Source of the DNA: Candidatus Nanoarchaeia archaeon
Lineage (GTDB): Archaea > Nanoarchaeota > Nanoarchaeia > SCGC-AAA011-G17 > JAFCDX01
Length of the DNA: 21,271 bases
NCBI GenBank assembly: GCA_028717785.1
Contig: JAQUND010000025.1
Coordinates: forward strand, 1-21,271
Direction: 5' to 3'
This document shows positions 1 through 6,809 of the stretch, piece by piece. How positions within the stretch are numbered: position 1 is the stretch's first letter; each line of letters begins with the position of its first letter. A program made the translations under genes and the position numbers. Under the pieces are notes generated by a model that saw nothing but the letters and a program-made list of their open reading frames with translations, had not been told where the DNA came from and did not search any database.

Positions 1-315
1 AAAGAATTACCACTAACCATAGCTGAATTTTCTATTGCAACTCCATTTCCAAATACAGAACTAAATAGAATAGCAAAGAGTTACGGATATGTTGATGATA
101 AAGATATTTCTAAATTTGACGAACAATCAGCAGTATTTGTTCCATTTGGATTAACAAAAGAATATTTAGTAAAAATGCACAGAGCTGCAAGAAAAGAATT
201 TTACTTAAGACCAAACAAAATAGCTGAATTTGTTACAGATATAAGAAGTCCACATGATATTATAAAATATTTAAAAGGATTTAAAGTATTAGTTAAATCA
301 ATTGTTTACATTTAA
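1..315 (+). CDS. B12-binding radical SAM protein, C-terminal fragment
   Basis: The reading frame is open from the first base and stops with TAA at 313-315, leaving 104 residues of the C-terminus. The fragment contains ATPFPNTEL, which matches the conserved TPFPGTEL block after the radical SAM barrel, and then RAARKEFYLRP. That FYLRP signature also ends the five complete B12-rSAM proteins in this window. The cobalamin domain and the CxxxCxxC motif lie off the left edge. The assignment rests on alignment by eye with those paralogues. The last 23 bases overlap the 3' end of the convergent methyltransferase gene. Substrate unknown. Confidence 0.85.
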   Translation, partial: KELPLTIAEFSIATPFPNTELNRIAKSYGYVDDKDISKFDEQSAVFVPFGLTKEYLVKMHRAARKEFYLRPNKIAEFVTDIRSPHDIIKYLKGFKVLVKSIVYI

Positions 316-973
316 TACCTACAATTATTTGATTACTCATTAAAAAATCTAATTTTATAAATCTTAAAAAAGATTCAACTTGTTTTTCAAATGGTATTTT
401 TCCAAATGGGAAAAGTATAAACTTCTTTTTCAAAACTACTTTAAAATTATTTTCTTTAAATAACTTATTCAATTGTTTCATAGAAAGATCATTATAAAAT
501 AAATTTTTCTCTTCTTCATCTTGTTTATAATAATTAAATGTATGTGCAATTTTGTTTTGGAATGGACTTGGTGCGGTTATTACTAAATATCCATTATCTT
601 TTAAAACCCTATGACATTCTTGTAACATTTTATTTCTATCTCTAATATATTGTATTACAGAAGAAGAAATAACATAATTAAACTCTTCATTTTTAAAAGG
701 TAAATTTTCTGCATCTCCTTTTATTAATTTTACATTTTCAAATTTATTACTTGGAACTTCTATATCTATTCCAACTGCTTTTTTTAAATTTAATTTTTCA
801 CTTAATAAATTTAAAACAATTCCGTCAGATGCCCCAATATCTAAAATACTAATATTATTATCATTATGATCTTTAATCCAATTATAAACTTCTTCAAATC
901 TTCTTCTAAATCTATATTTAGTTAATTTTCTATTTCTTGTTTCGTGATATTTTTCCCCAAAAAAAGTATTCAT
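293..973 (-). CDS. Class I SAM-dependent methyltransferase (Methyltransf_11 type)
   Basis: This encodes a 226-residue soluble methyltransferase with a seven-strand Rossmann fold. Motif I is ILDIGASDG at about residues 43-51. The acidic strand-2 end is VGIDIE at about 67-72. GDAENLPF follows at about 86-93, and the post-motif helix and strand read ECHRVLKDNGYLVITAP. An in-frame GTG at 985 would add four residues. I prefer ATG 973 because it forms an ATGA overlap with the upstream deacetylase stop, as at other junctions of this operon. It is the last gene of the seven-gene minus operon, so methylation of a glycan or its nucleotide-sugar precursor is likely, but O-, N- or C-specificity cannot be read. 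Its 3' end overlaps the convergent gene by 23 bases. Confidence 0.88.
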   Translation of the reverse strand: MNTFFGEKYHETRNRKLTKYRFRRRFEEVYNWIKDHNDNNISILDIGASDGIVLNLLSEKLNLKKAVGIDIEVPSNKFENVKLIKGDAENLPFKNEEFNYVISSSVIQYIRDRNKMLQECHRVLKDNGYLVITAPSPFQNKIAHTFNYYKQDEEEKNLFYNDLSMKQLNKLFKENNFKVVLKKKFILFPFGKIPFEKQVESFLRFIKLDFLMSNQIIVGIKCKQLI

Positions 974-1608
974 TCTATAACCCACCTTATTACCTCAAAT
1001 GCTTCAGCATATTCTGCATTAATTTGAGTTCCTCTTACATAAAATAAACTTCTTAAAAATGATTCATTAAAATATTTTCTATAATTTTGACTTTTATATT
1101 TTTTAAGTGCTTCTATTTTAGCATTTACAGCTTCTTCATTTAATTTAATTATACAATTTGTTGTAAAAGTAATTGTATTCCATGGAAGTTCATAACCTAA
1201 AATAGATACAAATTTGAATGCTCTAATCGCTTCATTATAAACTACTGTATGATCTTGATGTACATCTGTAGAAGAAGGAACCAAAACAATATCAGGTTTT
1301 ATTTTATCTCTTAATTTAATTAAATCTTCAAGTATATCCTGTCTATGTGTATCAAACTCTCTTACCTTATAATCAAAAAGATTAAGATTGCTTTCCTTAA
1401 CACCTAAAACACTTAGTGCTTGCATAAGTTCTTTTTTTAAAGTATCCTTTGGAAATTCTGGACTTAATGATCTTTCACATATTGAAAAAACAGCATAAAA
1501 TACTTCGTGACCTTCTTGTAATAATTTATAAATTGTTGCTCCGCAACCTAATTCTCCATCATCTGTATGTGGACTCAAAACAAGTATTCTTTTTTTACCG
1601 AATAACAT
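970..1608 (-). CDS. PIG-L/LmbE family N-acetyl-sugar deacetylase
   Basis: This 212-residue protein has the zinc-binding signature SPHTDDGE (residues 12-19), the family's (A/S)HPDD(E) motif with Thr in place of Pro order (PHTDD). A second zinc-ligand motif, DVHQDH, lies at 115-120. The length is normal for the family. Known members hydrolyse N-acetyl groups of GlcNAc-containing substrates such as GlcNAc-PI, GlcNAc-inositol and diacetylchitobiose, so a de-N-acetylation step on a sugar or glycolipid is inferred. There is no signal peptide, so it is probably cytoplasmic. It starts 52 bases after the aminotransferase stop, unlike the overlapping junctions elsewhere in the operon. It has its own AGGAG ribosome-binding site and a possible internal TATA box, so it may be expressed partly on its own. 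Confidence 0.9.
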   Translation of the reverse strand: MLFGKKRILVLSPHTDDGELGCGATIYKLLQEGHEVFYAVFSICERSLSPEFPKDTLKKELMQALSVLGVKESNLNLFDYKVREFDTHRQDILEDLIKLRDKIKPDIVLVPSSTDVHQDHTVVYNEAIRAFKFVSILGYELPWNTITFTTNCIIKLNEEAVNAKIEALKKYKSQNYRKYFNESFLRSLFYVRGTQINAEYAEAFEVIRWVIE

Positions 1609-1613
1609 ATGTT

Positions 1614-1618
1614 CTCCT
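1614..1618 (-). promoter_or_regulatory. Shine-Dalgarno site of the PIG-L gene
   Basis: On the minus strand AGGAG lies five bases before ATG 1608. It is the clearest anti-16S match in the window and confirms this start. Most other starts here have a TATA box at leaderless distance or a stop/start overlap instead. Confidence 0.7.
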
Positions 1619-1627
1619 AATGAAAGT

Positions 1628-1640
1628 TAATATAAATAAG
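1628..1640 (-). promoter_or_regulatory. Possible internal TATA box before the PIG-L gene
   Basis: The minus strand reads TTATTTATATTAA about 23-30 bases before ATG 1608, inside the only sizeable gap (52 bases) of the operon. Position and composition resemble the other TATA boxes here. In such A+T-rich DNA the call is weak. Confidence 0.3.
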
Positions 1641-1660
1641 GTATTTAATAATCTTTCTAC

Positions 1661-2773
1661 TTATTCTCCTTTAATAAAAAACTCTTTAATTTTGCTTACA
1701 ATATATTCTTGTTCTTCTTTAGTTATACCTGGGAATAATGGTATAGAAAGAATACTTTTACAAACTTTTTCAGTTTCTGGAAAATCTCCTTCTTTATATC
1801 CTAAACCTAAATAACATTCTTGTAAATGTAACGGAAAAGGGTAATAAATTCCAGTACCAATTCCTTCTTTTGTTAAATATTCCATTAATTTATTTCTTCT
1901 ATTTTCTTCATCAATAATGATACTATAAAGATTGTAAGTTCTTCCATTCAAATAAACTGGACAAGAAATTTCTTTTACATTTTTTAATAAATCATTATAA
2001 ATTTTAGCTGCTTCATTTCTTTGTTTATTCCATTTTTCTAAGTATGGAAATTTAACTAATAATATTGCTGCTTGTAATGTATCTAATCTACTATTAATCC
2101 CTATATATTTATTATAATATTTAGGTTTTGATCCATGAACTCTTAAAATTCTAATTTTTTCTGCTAATTCATCATCATTTGTTATAATAGCTCCACCATC
2201 TCCAACTCCACCTAAATTTTTAGTTGGAAAAAAACTCAAACATCCTGCATCCCCAAAACTACTAATTTTTTTTCCTTCAAATTTTGTACCAAAAGCTTGT
2301 GCTGAATCTTCTATAACCTTCAAATTATAATCTTTTGCAATTTTCATTATTTTATTCATATTGCAAGGTAAACCAAAAAGATGTACAGGAATTATTGCTT
2401 TTGTTTTTTTTGTAATAACTTCTTTAATTTTTTCTGTATTAATATTATAATCTTGATCTATATCAACAAAAACAGGTTTTGCATTACATCTTGAAATTGC
2501 TCCAGCTGTAGCAAAAAACGTAAATGGAGTTGTAATAACTTCATCTCCTTCTTTAATATCTATAGCTTTCAAAGCCAAAAACAAAGCATCTGATCCTGAA
2601 GCTACACTAATTGAGTGTTTAACTCCAAAATATCTATTTAATTCTTCTTCAAATTTATTAACTTGAGAACCTAAAATAAAATTACCTTCATCTATAACAT
2701 TTTTTATAGCTTCATCTATTTGTTTTCTTATATCTTTTTGAGATCTATTTAAATCTAAAAATGGAATTTTCAT
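1661..2773 (-). CDS. DegT/DnrJ/EryC1/StrS-family PLP sugar aminotransferase (WbpE/WlbC-like)
   Basis: This 370-residue protein is a full-length fold-type I aminotransferase acting on nucleotide sugars. It opens with IPFLDLNRSQ. It has VASGSDAL (about 58-65) for the PLP phosphate, TPFTFFATAGAI (82-93), and EDSAQAFG (155-162), whose Asp156 should pair with the pyridine nitrogen. Lys185 in FFPTKNLGG is the Schiff-base lysine. The neighbouring 3-dehydrogenase and acyltransferase suggest it aminates C3 of UDP-3-keto-GlcNAcA with glutamate, as WbpE/WlbC does. The family alone would also allow other 3- or 4-keto sugars. The start overlaps the acyltransferase stop (ATGA), indicating translational coupling. 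Confidence 0.92.
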   Translation of the reverse strand: MKIPFLDLNRSQKDIRKQIDEAIKNVIDEGNFILGSQVNKFEEELNRYFGVKHSISVASGSDALFLALKAIDIKEGDEVITTPFTFFATAGAISRCNAKPVFVDIDQDYNINTEKIKEVITKKTKAIIPVHLFGLPCNMNKIMKIAKDYNLKVIEDSAQAFGTKFEGKKISSFGDAGCLSFFPTKNLGGVGDGGAIITNDDELAEKIRILRVHGSKPKYYNKYIGINSRLDTLQAAILLVKFPYLEKWNKQRNEAAKIYNDLLKNVKEISCPVYLNGRTYNLYSIIIDEENRRNKLMEYLTKEGIGTGIYYPFPLHLQECYLGLGYKEGDFPETEKVCKSILSIPLFPGITKEEQEYIVSKIKEFFIKGE

Positions 2774-3483
2774 TTTTTCTGGTTTTCCAATAATTGTTCT
2801 TCTGGAACATCTCTAAGAATTTTAGCAGGTATTCCCATTACAATTTTTCTTGTTGGAACATCTTTTGTTACTACACTTCCAGCAGCTACTAAAGCATCTT
2901 CTCCAATAGTTTTTCCTGGAAGAATAACTGCTCCAACACCAATTCTACCACCTTTTTTAATAGTAACCCCTTTAAAATGTTTTAATCTTTCTTCTGTTCT
3001 TCCAACAAAATTATCATTAGAAGTCATAACACCTGGAGAAATAAATACATAATCTTCAATTACTGAAAGAGGTACTATTTGTACATTTGATTGTATTTTA
3101 CATTTTTTACCAATACTAACATTATTTTCGATAGTTACATTTCTGCCTATTATTGTTCCATTTCCTATTGTTACGTTTTCTCTAATTGAAGCAGTATCTG
3201 CAATTAAAACATTAGAATCAATATTTGCATCTCTATAAATAATTACACCAGAACCAATAAGACAATTATCTCCAATTTTTGTTCTATCTAATTTTGTTTC
3301 TTGAGTTGTAGCAGAATTAATTGATTTCAAAGGTAATTTACCAATTATAGTATTATCATCTATTCTTACACTTTTACCTATAATTGTATCATCATAAATC
3401 GTAACATTATTTCCTATAATTGTTCCATCTCCAATAGAAACATTATTTCCTATAACAAAATTTTTTCCACTAGTAAAACTCAT
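2770..3483 (-). CDS. Left-handed beta-helix (hexapeptide-repeat) N-acyltransferase, WbpD/WlbB-like
   Basis: The 237 residues are dominated by hexapeptide repeats of the [LIV]-G-x4 type, such as IGNNVS, IGDGTI and IGKSVR. There are two stacks, at about 10-50 and 68-135. A loop at about 50-68 lies between them, and a C-terminal coil ends in GIPAKILRDV. The C-terminal half (FISPGVM, GVTIKKGGRIGVGAVILPG, AGSVVTKDVP) resembles acetyl-CoA:amino-sugar N-acetyltransferases such as WbpD/WlbB, which acetylate the 3-amino group made by WbpE. At roughly 190 residues those enzymes are shorter, so the extra N-terminal coils are a difference. It lies between the dehydrogenase and aminotransferase genes, with ATGA overlaps on both sides. 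The acyl donor and exact sugar are inferred from context. Confidence 0.87.
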   Translation of the reverse strand: MSFTSGKNFVIGNNVSIGDGTIIGNNVTIYDDTIIGKSVRIDDNTIIGKLPLKSINSATTQETKLDRTKIGDNCLIGSGVIIYRDANIDSNVLIADTASIRENVTIGNGTIIGRNVTIENNVSIGKKCKIQSNVQIVPLSVIEDYVFISPGVMTSNDNFVGRTEERLKHFKGVTIKKGGRIGVGAVILPGKTIGEDALVAAGSVVTKDVPTRKIVMGIPAKILRDVPEEQLLENQKK

Positions 3484-4433
3484 TTTTCAACATTCTTCAA
3501 AAATGAATGCTTCCTATCATTTTTACCTTCAATTACAGGTTTATTTTTTATATCATAAACTAATTCTATTGCAGGTCTAGCATCTTCAAGTCCAAAACCC
3601 TTACCTTCTAGAATTTTTTTATATATAGTTGTATGTAAATCTGTAAAACCGTCAGAAAATTCTATTGATTCACCATTTAATGTTATTAGTCTAAATGAAT
3701 TATTTTTTGTATCTTTTGGTAATCTTTTTTTATCTGTAGATAAAAACCATTTTACTTTTGCTTTCTCTAATTCCATATAACCTGCTATCTCTTTATCATT
3801 AGAATGATGAACTTCTACATCTAATGGTTTTCCAAATATCCAAATAAGCATATCAAATAAATGTACACCTATATTCATAACAACTCCACCTGATTTTGAT
3901 TGATCTCCTTTCCATGAAACTAAATACCATTTTCCACGTGGAGTGATATAAGTCATTTCAATATCATATTTTTCTTTAATTGGAGTATTATCTATTTTTT
4001 CTTTTAATGCCATTAATGAAGGATGAATTCTTAATTGAAGTACAACATTAACTTTCTTTCCTGTTTCTTTTTCTAATTCTTGTATAACATCCAAATTCCA
4101 AGGATTTATTACAATTGGTTTTTCACAAATAACTTCTGCACCAATTCTTAAAGCAAATCTTATATGCGCATCATGTAAATAATTTGGAGAACAAATACTA
4201 ACATAATCTATTTTTTTATTATCATTAGATCTTTTCAATTTTTCTGCATATCTATCAAATCTTTCAAATTCTGTAAAAAATTCAACATCATCAGAATACT
4301 TATCTAAAATACCTACAGAATCCTTTGGATCTAAAGCTGCAACTAACTTATTTCCTGTATCTTTAATGGCTTGTAAATGCCTTGGAGCAATATATCCACC
4401 TACCCCAATTATAGCAAAATTATATTCCTTCAT
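3480..4433 (-). CDS. Gfo/Idh/MocA oxidoreductase, UDP-GlcNAc-uronate 3-dehydrogenase (WbpB/WlbA-like)
   Basis: This 317-residue protein has an N-terminal Rossmann fold (FAIIGVGGYIAPRH, residues 6-19). The family dyad includes Lys105 in CEKPIV and His191 in NIGVHLFDM. It goes beyond generic Gfo/Idh similarity: GYIAPRH, DYVSICSPNYLH, YITPRGKWY, SWKGD and GFTDLHTT are features I recognise from the WlbA/WbpB subfamily. That enzyme oxidises C3 of UDP-2-acetamido-2-deoxyglucuronate with NAD+, often recycled by 2-oxoglutarate. The 6-dehydrogenase (WbpA) that would supply the substrate is not in the window. The start overlaps nothing upstream. A TATA-like ATTTAAAT and a weak AGGG site precede it, so it may have an additional internal promoter. 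Confidence 0.9.
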   Translation of the reverse strand: MKEYNFAIIGVGGYIAPRHLQAIKDTGNKLVAALDPKDSVGILDKYSDDVEFFTEFERFDRYAEKLKRSNDNKKIDYVSICSPNYLHDAHIRFALRIGAEVICEKPIVINPWNLDVIQELEKETGKKVNVVLQLRIHPSLMALKEKIDNTPIKEKYDIEMTYITPRGKWYLVSWKGDQSKSGGVVMNIGVHLFDMLIWIFGKPLDVEVHHSNDKEIAGYMELEKAKVKWFLSTDKKRLPKDTKNNSFRLITLNGESIEFSDGFTDLHTTIYKKILEGKGFGLEDARPAIELVYDIKNKPVIEGKNDRKHSFLKNVEK

Positions 4434-4456
4434 TTTACCCTAATAACCAAACAAAG

Positions 4457-5773
4457 TTATTTAAATGTTTTTATAACGGCTTTATAAGCAGTTTTACCCA
4501 CAATTTTATTGCCCTTAATTTCTAGATTATTTCTCTCTCTCCACCAATTACTTACCTCTTTTGGCAATGCCGACCAACAATTATCCATTTTTGACATTTC
4601 TTTTAAATATTTTTCATAAATATTTAGATATTTATCTGTTCCTGACATATGGGTATCTGGATGAAGCAATAAAAATACAAAACCATTTAGTTTTTTAATA
4701 AAATTAGTCTTTTCTTTCCAAGTATTTAAAAATAATTCATCATTATAATTTAATTTTACTAATCTTGTGTCTTGTGGTAATGTTATTGGAAGCTCTACCA
4801 TATTATTAATAAAATAAGGGAATACACTACAACATCCACATCTAGGATGTACAGGTGAATTTATATCTGTATCTTGAATAGATGAGTCATAATCATAATT
4901 TTTACTTAATACTTCAAATAAATTATTTGTTCTAAATAAAGATGGAGATCTAAATCCTTTAATATTAAAATCATTAAATCTGTTTAATCCTTTTTTTACT
5001 TTTTTCTCAATTTTATTCTTTTTTAAAAAAGGTAATTTACCATCATGATTGTATCCATGAATTCCAACTTCACAACCTTCTTTTTCTAATTCTTTTAATT
5101 TAGCAAAATCAATTTTATATCTATAAGGTACAACATTCCAAGATGATTTGAAATCATATCTTTTTTCTATTTCTCTTATCATTTCAATATTCTTAAATCC
5201 TGTTTCAGATTCGATATCATGACTTAAGGAAAAAGCAAAATCTTTATTATCAGGCCATAATCCAATATAAGGAATTCCCTTATTTAATTTTAAACTAAGT
5301 TCTTTAATAAATAAGTATCTCATTAATTCTACACTATATTCATTAGGCCACGCTGGAAATGTATCTACTTTTTTATTTCTAGATTTCATAAACATTTTAA
5401 ATAAAGGTAATCCAATTTTATAAGGTAAATAATAATAAGGAATTGGAAATTTTGTATAGAATGGTTGTTTTTTAACAATATAATTTTCATTAAGTAAATC
5501 ATTAACAACATTATTAAAATTTGATTTTATTTCATTTTTAGAACTTTCTAATAAAGAATAATTATCTACATTACAATCATTTCCTTTTAAATCTGAATTA
5601 CAACACTTAATAAAAATTTGATTTTCTTTAAAAGCCCAGTTAGGGATTAATTTTGAATTATTTATTTTTAAAGTACAAACTTTATTTATATTTTTGTTAG
5701 AAGGAATTTCTACAATTTTTAATTTATCTAATATTTCTTTTGATATTTTCCAATGATTGATTATAGAATTCAT
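4457..5773 (-). CDS. Polysaccharide deacetylase-like (NodB/CE4 fold) protein with extra N-terminal region
   Basis: The C-terminal part of this 438-residue protein (about 177-400) reads as a NodB-homology barrel. The motif 1 equivalent is FSLSHDIES (Asp186), in place of the usual TFDD. Motif 2 is HGYNHD (His239 and His243, metal ligands). Motif 3 is FRSPSLF (Arg275). The late motif is LLLHPDTHM (His371). The first 170 residues match nothing I recognise. A Cys-rich RCGCC patch lies at 311-315. CE4 proteins remove N- or O-acetyl groups from glycans, and the variant motif 1 makes activity likely but not certain. No signal peptide or membrane segment is obvious. The start overlaps the GT2 stop by ATGA. 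Confidence 0.82.
   Translation of the reverse strand: MNSIINHWKISKEILDKLKIVEIPSNKNINKVCTLKINNSKLIPNWAFKENQIFIKCCNSDLKGNDCNVDNYSLLESSKNEIKSNFNNVVNDLLNENYIVKKQPFYTKFPIPYYYLPYKIGLPLFKMFMKSRNKKVDTFPAWPNEYSVELMRYLFIKELSLKLNKGIPYIGLWPDNKDFAFSLSHDIESETGFKNIEMIREIEKRYDFKSSWNVVPYRYKIDFAKLKELEKEGCEVGIHGYNHDGKLPFLKKNKIEKKVKKGLNRFNDFNIKGFRSPSLFRTNNLFEVLSKNYDYDSSIQDTDINSPVHPRCGCCSVFPYFINNMVELPITLPQDTRLVKLNYNDELFLNTWKEKTNFIKKLNGFVFLLLHPDTHMSGTDKYLNIYEKYLKEMSKMDNCWSALPKEVSNWWRERNNLEIKGNKIVGKTAYKAVIKTFK
4459..4466 (-). promoter_or_regulatory. Candidate internal TATA box for the dehydrogenase-acyltransferase-aminotransferase genes
   Basis: The minus strand has the palindrome ATTTAAAT 26-33 bases before ATG 4433, overlapping the TAA stop of the upstream deacetylase-like gene. 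A weak AGGG (4438-4441) lies four bases before the ATG. The junction is a 23-base gap rather than an ATGA overlap, which leaves room for a promoter. Confidence 0.4.
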
Positions 5774-6678
5774 TTTTTTAATTCTTGTTTTAAACTAGAA
5801 ATTAATTCCATTATAAAACCTAAGGCAAATAATTGAGTACCCATAATAATTAACAATATAGAAAGATAAAGAGTTCTACCTAATTCTATTCCTGTAATCC
5901 ATAAATGCAATAAATATAATCCTATTAAAAAACCTAAACCCATCATCATTGCTCCAGGTAAAGCAAATAATAACATTGGATTTTTTGAAAAAGAGGTATA
6001 AAATTTTATTAAAACTAAATCTAAAAGACCAATATATAATCTACCTAATCCGGATTTTCCAAAATTAGATTTACCATAATGTCTTGGATACCAATTAGTT
6101 TTAACTTCTTTTATTTTATAACCTTTATTTGTTATTAATATAGCTAAATAACGATGCCAATTTGATCTTAATGGAAGTACATCTTTAATTGCTTCTTTTT
6201 TGAATGCTTTAATCCAATTCATATCATGTAATTTAACTTTAAAGATCCAACTAGATAAAAAATTAAAAACGAATGAAGTAAATGATTTAATAATTCCTGT
6301 TTTTTTATTAGAACGCCATCCAACAGTCATATCATAATTTTCTTCAATTATAGGTTTTATTAATTTAGGAATATCTTCTTCAGGATTTGATTCTAAATCA
6401 GAACATAAAAAAATAATTATATCTCCATTTAGCTTATTAAAAGCTATATTCATATCTTCAGTAATTCCTAATGTTTTTTTATTGTGTACTACATTTAGAT
6501 TAGTATATTTTTTACGAAGTTCATTTAAAATTTCCCCTGTTTTATCACTAGAACCATCATTAACAACAAATATATCTCCATCTAATTTATTTTTAGTAAA
6601 TGCATTATGAACTTTTTCAATAAATAAACGAATATTACCTTCTTCATTTCTTGCAGGAGCAAAAACAGATATTTTCAT
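5770..6678 (-). CDS. GT2 glycosyltransferase with two C-terminal membrane helices (DPM1/GtrB-like)
   Basis: This is a GT-A glycosyltransferase of about 302 residues. The N-terminus is KISVFAPARNEEGN. A nucleotide-binding VVNDGSSDKTGE follows at about 38-50, then a metal-binding-like CSDLE. A conserved C-terminal block (NWHRYLAILI, YPRHYGKSNFGKSGLGR) is typical of polyprenyl-phosphate hexose synthases. Two hydrophobic segments near residues 237-260 and 272-295 anchor it in the membrane. Such enzymes move a sugar from a nucleotide donor to a polyprenyl phosphate, which would supply GT-C enzymes like those encoded nearby. An ATG at 6684 adds two residues. ATG 6678 is preferred because the TATA box is centred 25 bases upstream. 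It is the first gene of the seven-gene operon. Confidence 0.9.
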   Translation of the reverse strand: MKISVFAPARNEEGNIRLFIEKVHNAFTKNKLDGDIFVVNDGSSDKTGEILNELRKKYTNLNVVHNKKTLGITEDMNIAFNKLNGDIIIFLCSDLESNPEEDIPKLIKPIIEENYDMTVGWRSNKKTGIIKSFTSFVFNFLSSWIFKVKLHDMNWIKAFKKEAIKDVLPLRSNWHRYLAILITNKGYKIKEVKTNWYPRHYGKSNFGKSGLGRLYIGLLDLVLIKFYTSFSKNPMLLFALPGAMMMGLGFLIGLYLLHLWITGIELGRTLYLSILLIIMGTQLFALGFIMELISSLKQELKK

Positions 6679-6699
6679 AGTCATTTTTTAATAATTTAG

Positions 6700-6706
6700 T
6701 ATATAA
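6700..6706 (-). promoter_or_regulatory. TATA box of the seven-gene minus-strand operon
   Basis: The minus strand reads TTATATA centred 25 bases before ATG 6678. That is the same spacing as the strong plus-strand boxes, so transcription should begin at or next to the start codon. No Shine-Dalgarno sequence is present. Confidence 0.55.
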
Positions 6707-6779
6707 GATTTTTGGTATTAAATTAAAAAAGACTTATCTTTATTAATAAGTAGTATCAAATAGAAAAGTTTATAATAAT

Positions 6780-6789
6780 ATTTATAAAT
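6780..6789 (+). promoter_or_regulatory. TATA box ATTTATAAAT, leaderless promoter of the 6810 gene
   Basis: The perfect palindrome ATTTATAAAT begins exactly 30 bases before ATG 6810. The same decamer occurs at the same distance before two other genes (13622 and 15057). The core is centred near -25, as expected for archaeal TBP sites with the transcription start at the ATG. No ribosome-binding site intervenes. Confidence 0.75.
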
Positions 6790-6809
6790 CATTTGTTTGA
6801 TTACTAAAG

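Noticed and set aside
1449..1814. A 121-codon plus-strand open frame
   Set aside because: It lies antisense across the PIG-L and aminotransferase genes, which have clear motifs, and its translation has no recognisable domain.
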